DNA from: Sphingobacterium chuzhouense
GTDB taxonomy: Bacteria; Bacteroidota; Bacteroidia; Sphingobacteriales; Sphingobacteriaceae
DNA length: 64,000 bases
Assembly (NCBI RefSeq): GCF_014692525.1
Contig: NZ_JACNYL010000001.1
Coordinates: 1,550,001 to 1,614,000, forward strand
Reading direction: 5' to 3'
Position numbers and translations under genes: made by a program. Shown here piece after piece: positions 24,803 through 33,318 of the stretch; positions within the stretch are counted from its first letter, which is position 1; every line of letters begins with the position of its first letter. The notes beneath the pieces are model-generated. The model did not search any database. It was not told where the DNA came from and saw only the letters and a program-made list of their open reading frames with translations.

Positions 24803-25867
24803 TTAATTGATCTGGATTTTTTCTTCTACAAATTTAGGGTGTTGATCACCGATAACCTTCTCATAGGTAAAACTCTTCGCTTCTTCCATCGTCAGTTGAT
24901 GGGACCATGAAACTCGGGTATCTATACGAGCACCTGCACCGGTAGATTTGTATTCGGCATAGAACGCTGTTTTTTCATTGTCCGGGTTCCTCCAATTATG
25001 CCAACCGGCTTGCTGTATGTGCTTATCCATAGCACACTCCACGAATACGACCTTTGCATTCGGACGCCAGGGCCTACCAAGATAAACAGAACTTTTGGCT
25101 ATCTCCGGGCGAGCGGTAAGGGTACAGTGATGAAATACATATCCATAGGTCTGACCTTCAGGAGTAGATGCCGCCGTAATATAACCATTTCGAGTACTCT
25201 CCAATTGGCAATGATCAAAGAAGGCGGTAGAGCCACCAAAAATGAAATCCACAGATCCTTCAATATAGCAATCTTTGACATATTGATAAGTTCCGTTGCC
25301 TGCGTACCAAGTGTCTTGGTGTCCTGAAAACCTGCAATTACGAAAAGAGGAACGTGCGCCACCAATATTGATCGCCAGCGCCTGTCCCGCATCGATACCT
25401 GCTGTATTTTCGAAAGTTATGTTTTCAGCAACGAAATTATTTCCATGTACGAAAAAAGAGGCTGAACCGCTCGTTCCATATTCAGAACCATCCGGTTTAA
25501 GTCGGCTGGCATAATTATCATACGTTAAAACGGTGGTTGCTTCGTTTTCCCCGACCAAGTATATATAATCTTTATTCCTCGGCACTGTAATGACCTCTTT
25601 ATAAATGCCTTTTTTAATATAGATGTAGTAATATTTCGTCCTATTATTTGGTACGGCATTTATCGCGTCTTGCAGGGATGTGAAATCCCCGGTACCATCT
25701 GACGCTACAACGGCGTCTGCTTTGATGGTTTTATTCTCTTCTGCTAACGGTATCGCTCCAGAGGATGATTCCAAACTCATAGAACAGGACATCAAAATAG
25801 GGTGCACAGCTATTAGCAGGATGGAGCATAACATAGAAATACCCGGCATATAATTTTTTATTTTCAA
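24803..25867 (-). CDS. Pectin methylesterase CE8, lipoprotein
   Basis: A 354-residue parallel beta-helix pectinesterase with a lipobox ILMSC (Cys28). CE8 signatures are DGTGDFTSLQDAINAVPNN, QALAINI, SGHQDTWYAGNGTYQYVKDCYIEG, the catalytic Asp in SVDFIFG, and LGRPWRP with the binding Arg. It removes methyl esters from galacturonate so that lyases can act. Surface anchoring is likely. It lies downstream of SusD2 beyond a strong hairpin and upstream of GH95. Confidence 0.94.
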   Translation of the reverse strand: MKIKNYMPGISMLCSILLIAVHPILMSCSMSLESSSGAIPLAEENKTIKADAVVASDGTGDFTSLQDAINAVPNNRTKYYYIYIKKGIYKEVITVPRNKDYIYLVGENEATTVLTYDNYASRLKPDGSEYGTSGSASFFVHGNNFVAENITFENTAGIDAGQALAINIGGARSSFRNCRFSGHQDTWYAGNGTYQYVKDCYIEGSVDFIFGGSTAFFDHCQLESTRNGYITAASTPEGQTYGYVFHHCTLTARPEIAKSSVYLGRPWRPNAKVVFVECAMDKHIQQAGWHNWRNPDNEKTAFYAEYKSTGAGARIDTRVSWSHQLTMEEAKSFTYEKVIGDQHPKFVEEKIQIN

Positions 25868-25933
25868 TATTGAAACTATACTATATTTATTTAATACTTA
25901 CCAGACTGGTTAGAACATGATGTTAAATGACCT

Positions 25934-25960
25934 ACCGCTTGTGAAGAGCCCACAAGCGGT
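25934..25960 (-). terminator. Strong hairpin between SusD2 and CE8 genes
   Basis: ACCGCTTGTG (25934-25943) and CACAAGCGGT (25951-25960) form a perfect 10-bp stem with a 7-base loop. On the minus strand it is followed by AGGTCATTTAAC, not a good U tract, so it is more likely a partial terminator or a 3' stabiliser of the susCD2 message than a complete stop. Confidence 0.6.
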
Positions 25961-26007
25961 GAGGTACAAAGTAATATGATGCAAAGCGTACGCAATTATC
26001 TGATAAA

Positions 26008-28053
26008 TTAATTGTTAGGCAGCCCGTAACCGTTCCTTACTTTACCTTTCGATTGATCAATTACCGTCAATGGCATCGGATGGAAATAGCGGGGAGCTAA
26101 GTTTTCTCTACCCACTACGCCATCTAGAATGGCGGCTCGGTACATCGCCGGATTCGTACCAGCAGATATCGTAATCCCCCAATTCGTTCTTACATAACCA
26201 TCTGCCTCTAAAGCCGCTGCCTCGGCTCCATTCGGATCAATGTAATTGTATAGCCCTTTTATAGCGAGATTTTTAGCCTCAATATTGGCATGGGCAGCTG
26301 CGTTCCAGTTAAAGATGCCTCGCCAGCCAGGGTAGAGTGCCGGATTGTTTGCATCTGTGCTTTCTTGGGTGACGACTGCGGCGGAGCTACCTGGGTTTAT
26401 CTGTATATATTTCGTCCATATATAATTGGAAATCGTCCGACCGCTTGCAAAGGTATAGTAGCCGTTACTAGCCAATCCAGTCATCATGTTTTCCATTTCC
26501 TGGCGAACTTTAACAGCTCGCTCATTAAACTTTCCGGAGCGTATCATATCCCAACGGACATCGCCTTCGCCTAATAGTTCCAATCGCCGTTCTTCATAAA
26601 TAGCGTCCAGGAGTGCTTCGCCCGATAGGGAAGCAATAGGATGGTTTGAATTACCGAAAGCCCTACTGCGGATCTGGTTCACTAGATTCACCGCACCGGC
26701 ATCGTCTGTTCCGAGGATGGCTTTCGCTTCCGCCAACATCAACATAGCATCCGCCATGCGCATGACGGTGTAATTCATTCCTGAGTTACGAAAAGCATTA
26801 TTTGGAATTAGTGGATTATCGCCGCGGTTTTGATCCCATTTGTTGATCGACGGACCACCGCCACCAATACGTGTACCTGCTCCGAGAGGCATTAATGCTT
26901 CCCGGCCCGTCGCAGCATCGCTACCCGTTACGACCATACTGACATCGCGACGTTTGTCGCCATCCTCGTAACCGTTGTAAAAGAAAGAAGGCACAATACG
27001 GATAGCGGCAAATGTATTTAATACAGAGACAGCTCCGTTATTGGATCCCGGACGTCCTTGCGAGTAGGGATGCTCTCCACCAAAGCCCGGAGAACAAGCA
27101 ACTTCGTATAGCGATTCAGGGCTCACACGTCTGGAATTGATATGCTGCCAATGCATCTGAAATGGATTGTTGACCGATCTATCGTCCGAAGTGATCAATC
27201 GTGTTGTTCCATTATGCGTATTGACGGCGAGGGTAAGATATTGTTCTGCCATCCGGATGTAATCCATATAATCTTTTCGTCGGGCGTACACACAAGTACC
27301 GTCGTCGGTACCTTTATAATCAAACTGTACATCTCCATATAATCCCGGTACATCTGTACGGATGGTCTGCCAGCCACCAGCATGTAGGGCGATTTCTCCA
27401 ATAAGCGCGTTGGCATAGGAGCGGTTAAGGCGTTCTGCTGTAACACCACCCTCACCTACTTTATACATAGAACCTTCTACCAACTTCAGTTCGGCGATAA
27501 GGGTATCCATAATGGCAAAGCGAGATTTCAGCTCGTAGTCTTGTACGTATTGGTTTTCGTAGCCAAAAGGTACATCTCCAAAATGACGTACTAATTCCCA
27601 ACCACAGAGGGCCCACATGGTTTTCGCCTCACCATAGAGTTGCGTCCACTCATTGGTCTCGGTAGTCTCAACTACGCCTTTGTCCTGGATAACCTGCGCG
27701 ATCCGGGAAGCACGGGCCAATATAATATTCAGACTGTTGTATTGTGTGGCAGCATTGTTCACGGCCGAGGCTTCGGGCTGTAGTCGTGCAATCACATTAT
27801 TTCCGGTGGGATATTCACTCATGTATTCGGCATCGGAGCCTAACGGATCCTGCCAATTGTAATTTCCTCCGGCGGCTACGTTAGTTCGGTATTCTCCGTA
27901 AGCCCAGGATAAGGTTTTGGCTGCTTCTTCCGGGCTTGACATGACAAACTCGTTGTCGCTCTGCCCTGGGTTGGTGACATCTAGGTAGTCTTTACATTGG
28001 AGGAACATCGAGGATGTTATCGCCAAGCATATATATAAAGCTGTTCTTTTCAT
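26008..28053 (-). CDS. SusD/RagB family outer-membrane lipoprotein 2
   Basis: A 681-residue lipoprotein. The start is taken at ATG 28051-28053 because the signal peptide MKRTALYICLAITSSMFLQC with acylated Cys20 follows directly; an in-frame ATG nine codons upstream would only add a charged tail. The SusD pattern DYLDVTNPGQSDNEF and the C-terminal EERRLELLGEGDVRWDMIRSG motif are clear. It partners SusC2, whose stop lies 36 bases upstream. It differs strongly in length and sequence from SusD1, so the two pairs probably bind different pectin substructures. Confidence 0.94.
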   Translation of the reverse strand: MKRTALYICLAITSSMFLQCKDYLDVTNPGQSDNEFVMSSPEEAAKTLSWAYGEYRTNVAAGGNYNWQDPLGSDAEYMSEYPTGNNVIARLQPEASAVNNAATQYNSLNIILARASRIAQVIQDKGVVETTETNEWTQLYGEAKTMWALCGWELVRHFGDVPFGYENQYVQDYELKSRFAIMDTLIAELKLVEGSMYKVGEGGVTAERLNRSYANALIGEIALHAGGWQTIRTDVPGLYGDVQFDYKGTDDGTCVYARRKDYMDYIRMAEQYLTLAVNTHNGTTRLITSDDRSVNNPFQMHWQHINSRRVSPESLYEVACSPGFGGEHPYSQGRPGSNNGAVSVLNTFAAIRIVPSFFYNGYEDGDKRRDVSMVVTGSDAATGREALMPLGAGTRIGGGGPSINKWDQNRGDNPLIPNNAFRNSGMNYTVMRMADAMLMLAEAKAILGTDDAGAVNLVNQIRSRAFGNSNHPIASLSGEALLDAIYEERRLELLGEGDVRWDMIRSGKFNERAVKVRQEMENMMTGLASNGYYTFASGRTISNYIWTKYIQINPGSSAAVVTQESTDANNPALYPGWRGIFNWNAAAHANIEAKNLAIKGLYNYIDPNGAEAAALEADGYVRTNWGITISAGTNPAMYRAAILDGVVGRENLAPRYFHPMPLTVIDQSKGKVRNGYGLPNN

Positions 28054-28089
28054 GGTTCTTTTGTTTAATTTTCTAATCAATCATCTTGC

Positions 28090-31000
28090 TTAAAATGTAG
28101 CACTTAATCCGATCACAAATTGACGTGGACGTGGATAAGTTCCCCAATCAAAACCCGGTGTTGGATAGCGGGAATTATTGATGTTTGGGTTCGCATTCAC
28201 TTCTGGATCGATCCCCGAGTATCCAGTCAATGTCGCCACATTATAGATAGTACCATAAATACGTAAATTGCTTAAACCGATCTTGTTCATTAAAGATTTC
28301 TCCATGCTATAACCAAGTGTCAAGGTGTTCAACCGGAGGTAAGAACCATCCTCTATACCAATATCACTGACATAGCCTTGGTGTAAGTACGTAAGTGGTA
28401 GTGTAGCATTTTGGTTTAGCGCATCCAATGCATTTGGATCTGTTATTCGTTGGAGGTTTCCACTGGCGTCGATATCGTAGATTTTATAACCATCATTCAC
28501 GATATCCAGTTTGTTGCCGTATAACCCGCCTCCCTTGTTACCGTTGTAAAGGGTAGCCAATTTGTTCGCATTGTAAATCTGGTTCCCGTAGCTCCAGTTG
28601 AAATAAGCTGCTAGGTCAAAGTTTTTATAATTAGCAGTGAGGCTAATCCCTCCGGTGTGCTTAGGAGTCATGTTTCCTATTTCTACGTAGTCTTTGGTAT
28701 CGATTATACCATCCCCGTCGGTATCTATGAATTTAGGCATACCGGGATAGGCTTGTTGCCCATCGGGTACGACACCTTTATGGTGGGCAACGAATGCTGA
28801 GGCAAGATCTGCGATACCGTCTTTCAGCGTATACATTTGCGTAGCCGCATCGTAGTGGAAATCGCTCGTTTCGTAGTACCCTCTACCGGCCGTTTGATAT
28901 CCCATGACGATACCCACCGGTTTACCTTCTTGCAAGATGTAATCGCTCGCCGGGATACCCGATTGTAAAAAAGTAGTGCCATAAGCACTTTGTACACCTT
29001 CTGCGAGCTCTTCAATTCTGTTTTTGTTGAAATTGATATTACCGCCTGCGGTGATGTTCCAGTCGTCGTTCTTGAATAGGGTGCCCGATAGCGAGAACTC
29101 AACCCCTTTATTGCTGGTTCTTCCTACGTTGGCATAGCTTGTATTGAAACCGGTGATCGAAGGGATATCGGTAAGCATCAACAGGTCTTTGGTACTGTTC
29201 TTGTAAACGTCCAACGTACCCCATATCCTGTTGTTCCATAACGTGAAATCAAGACCAAGGTTGCGTGTAACCGTGGTTTCCCATTTTAAATTGCGGTTGG
29301 CTAACTGTGCCGATGCCAAATCATAGGCCGGTTGAATGACGTTGCCCAAGGCCTGTTGGTAACGCGCATCGCTCTCTGCTTCCCAAAGCTGTGACCATTG
29401 GTTCGGATCCACCGCATCGTTACCCACTTCGCCGTAGGAAGCACGTAACTTTAGATCGTCTATCCAGGTTTGATTTTTCAGAAACGGCTCGTTTGAAAGG
29501 CGCCAAGCCGCAGCTACGGCGGGGAAGTAACCCCAGCGATGCTCTGGCGAGAAGTTTGATGAACCATCCGCGCGCATCGTTATGGTGAGCATATATCGAT
29601 CTAAAAACGAGTAATTACTCCGGGCAAAATAAGAAAGGATCCTAGATGGGGTGGTAACACCACTTGAAACGACTAAGTTCGTTGAAACGCTGGTATCATA
29701 CTGGTTGATCATAGCGAAGGCGTTGTCTTTCGTGAAGTTTGCCGGAAACCGCATAGCGTCGATACGCATATTATTTCCGCCTGTGTTGGTGACTTCCTGT
29801 CCCGCTAGGACGTTAAGCCGATGGGTATCATCCTGGAGGATGTCGTAGTTCAAAGTATTTGTCCAACGTAATCCCCACGAGTCACTTTTTCTTAAATCTG
29901 CATTACCGGCATATATAATCTTATCGATTGTTTCCATCGTGCCGGTAGCTATGTAGTAATTCGGATCGATGGTAGGACCTTCCCAGTTTTTATTGGTCGT
30001 ATACGAGCGGGACAGAGTCAGTTCGGTACGATAGGTTAAATTATTAAGAATGTTCCAGTTAAGTCCTGTGGTGCCAAGTAAGGATTGGTTCGCGGTCAAG
30101 TTATCGTTATCCAAGGTTCTATTTACCCCGTTGGTTACATCATACATTACGGTATTTTCTTCACCTAAACTAGAATGGGTGAGGTAGGACAAATCTCCTT
30201 TAATATCTGCAATTGCGATTGGACGGAAACGGTAGGCCGACGATAAGATTGAACCTGCACCACTGACGGTACCTTCGCTTCCTAGAGACTTTCTATCGGT
30301 GTAACGCAAATCGAGATTGAATTTTAAGTTATTGCTGAGTTTTTGTTCAATCTTAAAGAAGGCAGAGGCACGTTTGGCATAGGACATCAATTTCATCCCC
30401 TGGTCGTCCATATAGTTTGCAGCAAACAATATTTTTGTTTTGTCATTTCCACCGGCAATGGACAAGTCATGGTTATGCGAAAAAGAGCTATTATAGAGTT
30501 CTTTTTGTAGGTTATAGGTTGGTACATCTTTATACGCGTCTATACCAGCACTGTTGCTCCCTCTGTTTTCACCAAGGGCAAATAATTGGGTGAAAGGCGT
30601 CACATAATCAATGTCTTCATAGGCATCTAACATGGCCCATTTAAATGCGAGGTAGTCATAGGGGCTTAGTGCCTCCATATAGCCGGTAGGTCTATTGAAT
30701 TTGCTATATCCCGTATAGGTTACCGAGCTCCTGCCTTCTTTTGCCCTTTTGGTCGTGACCAGCACAACGCCATTGGCGCCGCGTGCACCATAAATAGCGG
30801 TGGCCGAAGCATCTTTTAAGACGTCGACACTCTCTACCATATCGCTGGGAATGTCCGAAATATTACCGGGTATTCCGTCAATGAGAATCAGTGGTTCGTT
30901 GCTTTGCGATATCGAACCTCCTCCACGTATACGGATGGAAACATCACCGTTAGGACGACCATCTTGTGACATAACGTTAACACCGGGCATTTTCCCTTGT

Positions 31001-31446
31001 AATGCTTGTGCGACGTTAATCACCGGAGCAGTTGCTAGATCTTTTCCTCCGACAGAGGCCACGGATCCGGTCAGATCGCGACGCCGAACAGTTTGATAAC
31101 CTATCACAACCACTTCATCTAGCGCCACGTCATCTTCTGTCAATGTAATAGATAGGCTGGTGTTTTCTTTTGGAAGAACTTCCTGCATACTATAGCCTGT
31201 ATAAGTGATTACCAAAATACTTTCGGCTGACACGCCAGGTAATACAAAATCACCGTTTTTATCCGTAGCTGTTTCGATTGTTGTGCCTTTTATTTTTACA
31301 CTTGCACCAGCAATGGGTGCGCCGGTTTCGTCTATGACATGCCCTTTTTGAGTCATCGTTTGAGCGAAACTCCTAACATACATCGATAGAAGCAGGACTA
31401 GAATTAGCATGAAGCCATTTCTTCGCTTAAAGTTTATTCTTTTCAT
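28090..31446 (-). CDS. SusC/RagA family TonB-dependent transporter 2
   Basis: An 1118-residue outer-membrane transporter: signal peptide (to RSFAQ), CarboxypepD_reg-like domain (about 32-120), plug with DEVVVIGYQTVRRRDLTGSV and DASATAIYGARGANGVVLVTTK, then the barrel ending in FVIGLSATF. There is no STN domain. It forms the import complex with SusD2. It is the first gene after a 352-base regulatory region holding an imperfect LacI-type operator 286 bases upstream. Confidence 0.95.
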   Translation of the reverse strand: MKRINFKRRNGFMLILVLLLSMYVRSFAQTMTQKGHVIDETGAPIAGASVKIKGTTIETATDKNGDFVLPGVSAESILVITYTGYSMQEVLPKENTSLSITLTEDDVALDEVVVIGYQTVRRRDLTGSVASVGGKDLATAPVINVAQALQGKMPGVNVMSQDGRPNGDVSIRIRGGGSISQSNEPLILIDGIPGNISDIPSDMVESVDVLKDASATAIYGARGANGVVLVTTKRAKEGRSSVTYTGYSKFNRPTGYMEALSPYDYLAFKWAMLDAYEDIDYVTPFTQLFALGENRGSNSAGIDAYKDVPTYNLQKELYNSSFSHNHDLSIAGGNDKTKILFAANYMDDQGMKLMSYAKRASAFFKIEQKLSNNLKFNLDLRYTDRKSLGSEGTVSGAGSILSSAYRFRPIAIADIKGDLSYLTHSSLGEENTVMYDVTNGVNRTLDNDNLTANQSLLGTTGLNWNILNNLTYRTELTLSRSYTTNKNWEGPTIDPNYYIATGTMETIDKIIYAGNADLRKSDSWGLRWTNTLNYDILQDDTHRLNVLAGQEVTNTGGNNMRIDAMRFPANFTKDNAFAMINQYDTSVSTNLVVSSGVTTPSRILSYFARSNYSFLDRYMLTITMRADGSSNFSPEHRWGYFPAVAAAWRLSNEPFLKNQTWIDDLKLRASYGEVGNDAVDPNQWSQLWEAESDARYQQALGNVIQPAYDLASAQLANRNLKWETTVTRNLGLDFTLWNNRIWGTLDVYKNSTKDLLMLTDIPSITGFNTSYANVGRTSNKGVEFSLSGTLFKNDDWNITAGGNINFNKNRIEELAEGVQSAYGTTFLQSGIPASDYILQEGKPVGIVMGYQTAGRGYYETSDFHYDAATQMYTLKDGIADLASAFVAHHKGVVPDGQQAYPGMPKFIDTDGDGIIDTKDYVEIGNMTPKHTGGISLTANYKNFDLAAYFNWSYGNQIYNANKLATLYNGNKGGGLYGNKLDIVNDGYKIYDIDASGNLQRITDPNALDALNQNATLPLTYLHQGYVSDIGIEDGSYLRLNTLTLGYSMEKSLMNKIGLSNLRIYGTIYNVATLTGYSGIDPEVNANPNINNSRYPTPGFDWGTYPRPRQFVIGLSATF

Positions 31447-31508
31447 AACAGTATAAGGTTTAATTTAATAGTGCTTTAGCGATTGACCAAGATGGAATAT
31501 TTCAAATT

Positions 31509-31794
31509 GCAACCGGTTGTTTAATTTTTCCAAAAAAACAAATTGCGAGACACTCGTCTAGCTTAAATTTGCTTTTAAAATGATATCTATTAAAAAGTTT
31601 ATTAACTGGACTATCACTCCGTTTTTGAAGCATTACGCTTTCCTAGAAAGTGTATGCGGTTTATTAATTATGTTATTACAATAATAGGTTACTAACAAAT
31701 TAATACCTAAGAATGTCGATAGAAAAGTTACGCAAACGTTGCCGGGAACGTTGCTCATACACTTGAGCAGATGTAATTTGTAACAACCGGTTGC
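31509..31794. repeat. Pair of CAACCGGTTG palindromes in inverted orientation
   Basis: GCAACCGGTTGT (31509-31520) and ACAACCGGTTGC (31783-31794) are exact reverse complements, and identity extends to about 14 bases. They bracket the susCD2 upstream region, the second copy touching the end of the CE12 pseudogene. A second regulator site is possible. Confidence 0.5.
31732..31755 (-). promoter_or_regulatory. LacI-type operator, site 3 (one half degenerate)
   Basis: The left half GCAAACGTTGCC is identical to sites 1 and 2. The right half GGGAACGTTGCT keeps the AACGTT core but has four changes. It lies 286 bases upstream of SusC2, comparable to the 235 bases of site 1 to SusC1. Confidence 0.65.
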
Positions 31795-31798
31795 ATGA

Positions 31799-32306
31799 TT
31801 ACAGATCTTTCATCGCGTCAAAAACTAATTTAGCCACAGCTTTACCTCCTGCTACCTGGAAATGAGTATTATCTTTTTGTCCATTGGGATACGCTTGAAA
31901 CCGTCCTGCAGGAAAATTCATAAAATAATTTTCTGTAACATAATCTTGTCCTTTTTCAGAAAAATGAGCCATAGACAGTTCGTTTAGATCAATTAATTTG
32001 ACGTCCAATTCAGCTGCCACCTCTTTTGCAGCTGCGCCCACCTTTCGCACGATTGTCGATTTTCACCTGGTCTACTTTGCCCAAAAGATGTTCCACGTGT
32101 TTTAAACTATCTGTGACAAAGAAGGTTTGAAAAACTTGTCCCCATCCCACCAACGGATAGCGTTTGCTATCGTAATCGTCTTCTAGGGAATAATCCGCTA
32201 CTGTCGAATCCCCAATGAGATATATCTTCGTTTTCTTTTGGTAGGAGAATGAGATGAGTACGACTGACAGTAGGAATACAACAGCGATTACGATATATTT
32301 ATTCAT
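31799..32306 (-). pseudogene. Decayed SGNH rhamnogalacturonan acetylesterase (CE12), internal deletion
   Basis: The 5' part (from 32306) codes for a signal-anchor, the block I motif IYLIGDSTVADYS and the block II segment NRAKGGRS. The reading frame then runs out, while another frame (to 31799) continues with RKVGAAAKEVAAELDVKLIDL and the block V segment DNTHFQVAGG. Compared with the intact CE12 at 35137, roughly 90 codons between NKAKNGRS and AVRKV are missing, including the block III GHND motif, and the frame is broken. The bases at the joint can be read as either flank, which suggests deletion between short repeats. It is not expected to be active. Confidence 0.8.
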
Positions 32307-32318
32307 GATTTTATGTTT

Positions 32319-33314
32319 TTATAAAGGATCCCATCCGTTTAAAACAAGTTTTAGACTATATTTTTTTAGATCTGATTTCTTTAACTGATGCGACCAAGTT
32401 ACTCTTTTGGACAGATCCTTTGCACCTAATCCACGACTACCGTATTCGGCATAGAAGGCCGTTTTCTCTTTATCGGGAAAGTTTTTGTCTCCCGGCCAAG
32501 GATGCCAGCCCTCTGGTGTAATATGCGCGTCCATTTCCGTATTGATGAAAACCGTCTTGGCATACGGACGCCAGGGCCTGCCGAGGTAAACCTTATTGAC
32601 CGTACTATCCCGAGCCGTTAAAGTACACGACTCAAATACAAAACCATAGCGATCTTGTTCATTAGTAGACGCTGCGGTAATATAGGAGTTGGATAAGCTC
32701 TCGATACGGCAACGGTAGAAGTATGCCGTTGCCGCACCAAAGATAAAATCAGTAGTACCGTTAATCGTACAGTTTTCGAGATAGATATGTGTACCTGCCC
32801 TTGCAAGATATAGTGTGTCTTGATTTCCGAGAATATGACAGTTGCGTACAACAATGCGGTCTCCCTCGGTATGCAAGGCTACGGCCTGCCCTACTCGACC
32901 AGCTGTGTTGGCAATCGTTAGATCCTCTAAGGAGCAATCGTTGGCGGTAACCAATACGGTATACGATGTGTAAGTGCTGTATTTGGCGTTTCCCGTAACA
33001 TCGATTCCTCGGAACGGTTTGCCCGAGTAATCATCGAATTGAATAATGGTTTTTGCTGCGCCTTCGCCCTTTAAGGTAACGTTACGTTTAAACGATGGAA
33101 TAACCACTTTCTCATTATAAGTACCCGCTTTGATATGGATGATTACACGTTTTTCGGCATGATCCCTTACCTGGTTGATAGCTTCTTGTATAGTCGCAAA
33201 ATCACCCGTCCCATCTTGAGAAACGACGAGTTCAAACTTATTATCTACTGTTTGCGACATACACCCCAGGCTGATGAACCAAATAGATAAAACCAACAAT
33301 ACTTTACGTAACAT
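32319..33314 (-). CDS. Pectin methylesterase CE8, second copy
   Basis: A 331-residue secreted CE8 beta-helix enzyme. Signatures: DGTGDFATIQEAINQVRD, QAVALHTEGD, GNQDTLYLARAGTHIYLENC, catalytic TTDFIFGAATAYF and YLGRPWRPYAK. The N-terminus ISLGCMSQ could be a lipobox (Cys18) or a type I signal peptide cut after MSQ. It is 4 bases downstream of GH43 and 12 bases upstream of the CE12 remnant. It is clearly diverged from the CE8 at 24803, in line with action on different methylation patterns or cell locations (inference). Confidence 0.94.
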   Translation of the reverse strand: MLRKVLLVLSIWFISLGCMSQTVDNKFELVVSQDGTGDFATIQEAINQVRDHAEKRVIIHIKAGTYNEKVVIPSFKRNVTLKGEGAAKTIIQFDDYSGKPFRGIDVTGNAKYSTYTSYTVLVTANDCSLEDLTIANTAGRVGQAVALHTEGDRIVVRNCHILGNQDTLYLARAGTHIYLENCTINGTTDFIFGAATAYFYRCRIESLSNSYITAASTNEQDRYGFVFESCTLTARDSTVNKVYLGRPWRPYAKTVFINTEMDAHITPEGWHPWPGDKNFPDKEKTAFYAEYGSRGLGAKDLSKRVTWSHQLKKSDLKKYSLKLVLNGWDPL

Positions 33315-33318
33315 ACTC

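Larger units (their letters stand above)
31447..31798 (-). other. Regulatory region of SusCD unit 2
   Basis: There is no gene here. The A/T-rich stretch holds the imperfect LacI-type operator (31732-31755) and two oppositely oriented copies of a 12-base palindromic element around CAACCGGTTG at 31509 and 31783. I did not find a convincing TAnnTTTG promoter. Confidence 0.55.
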
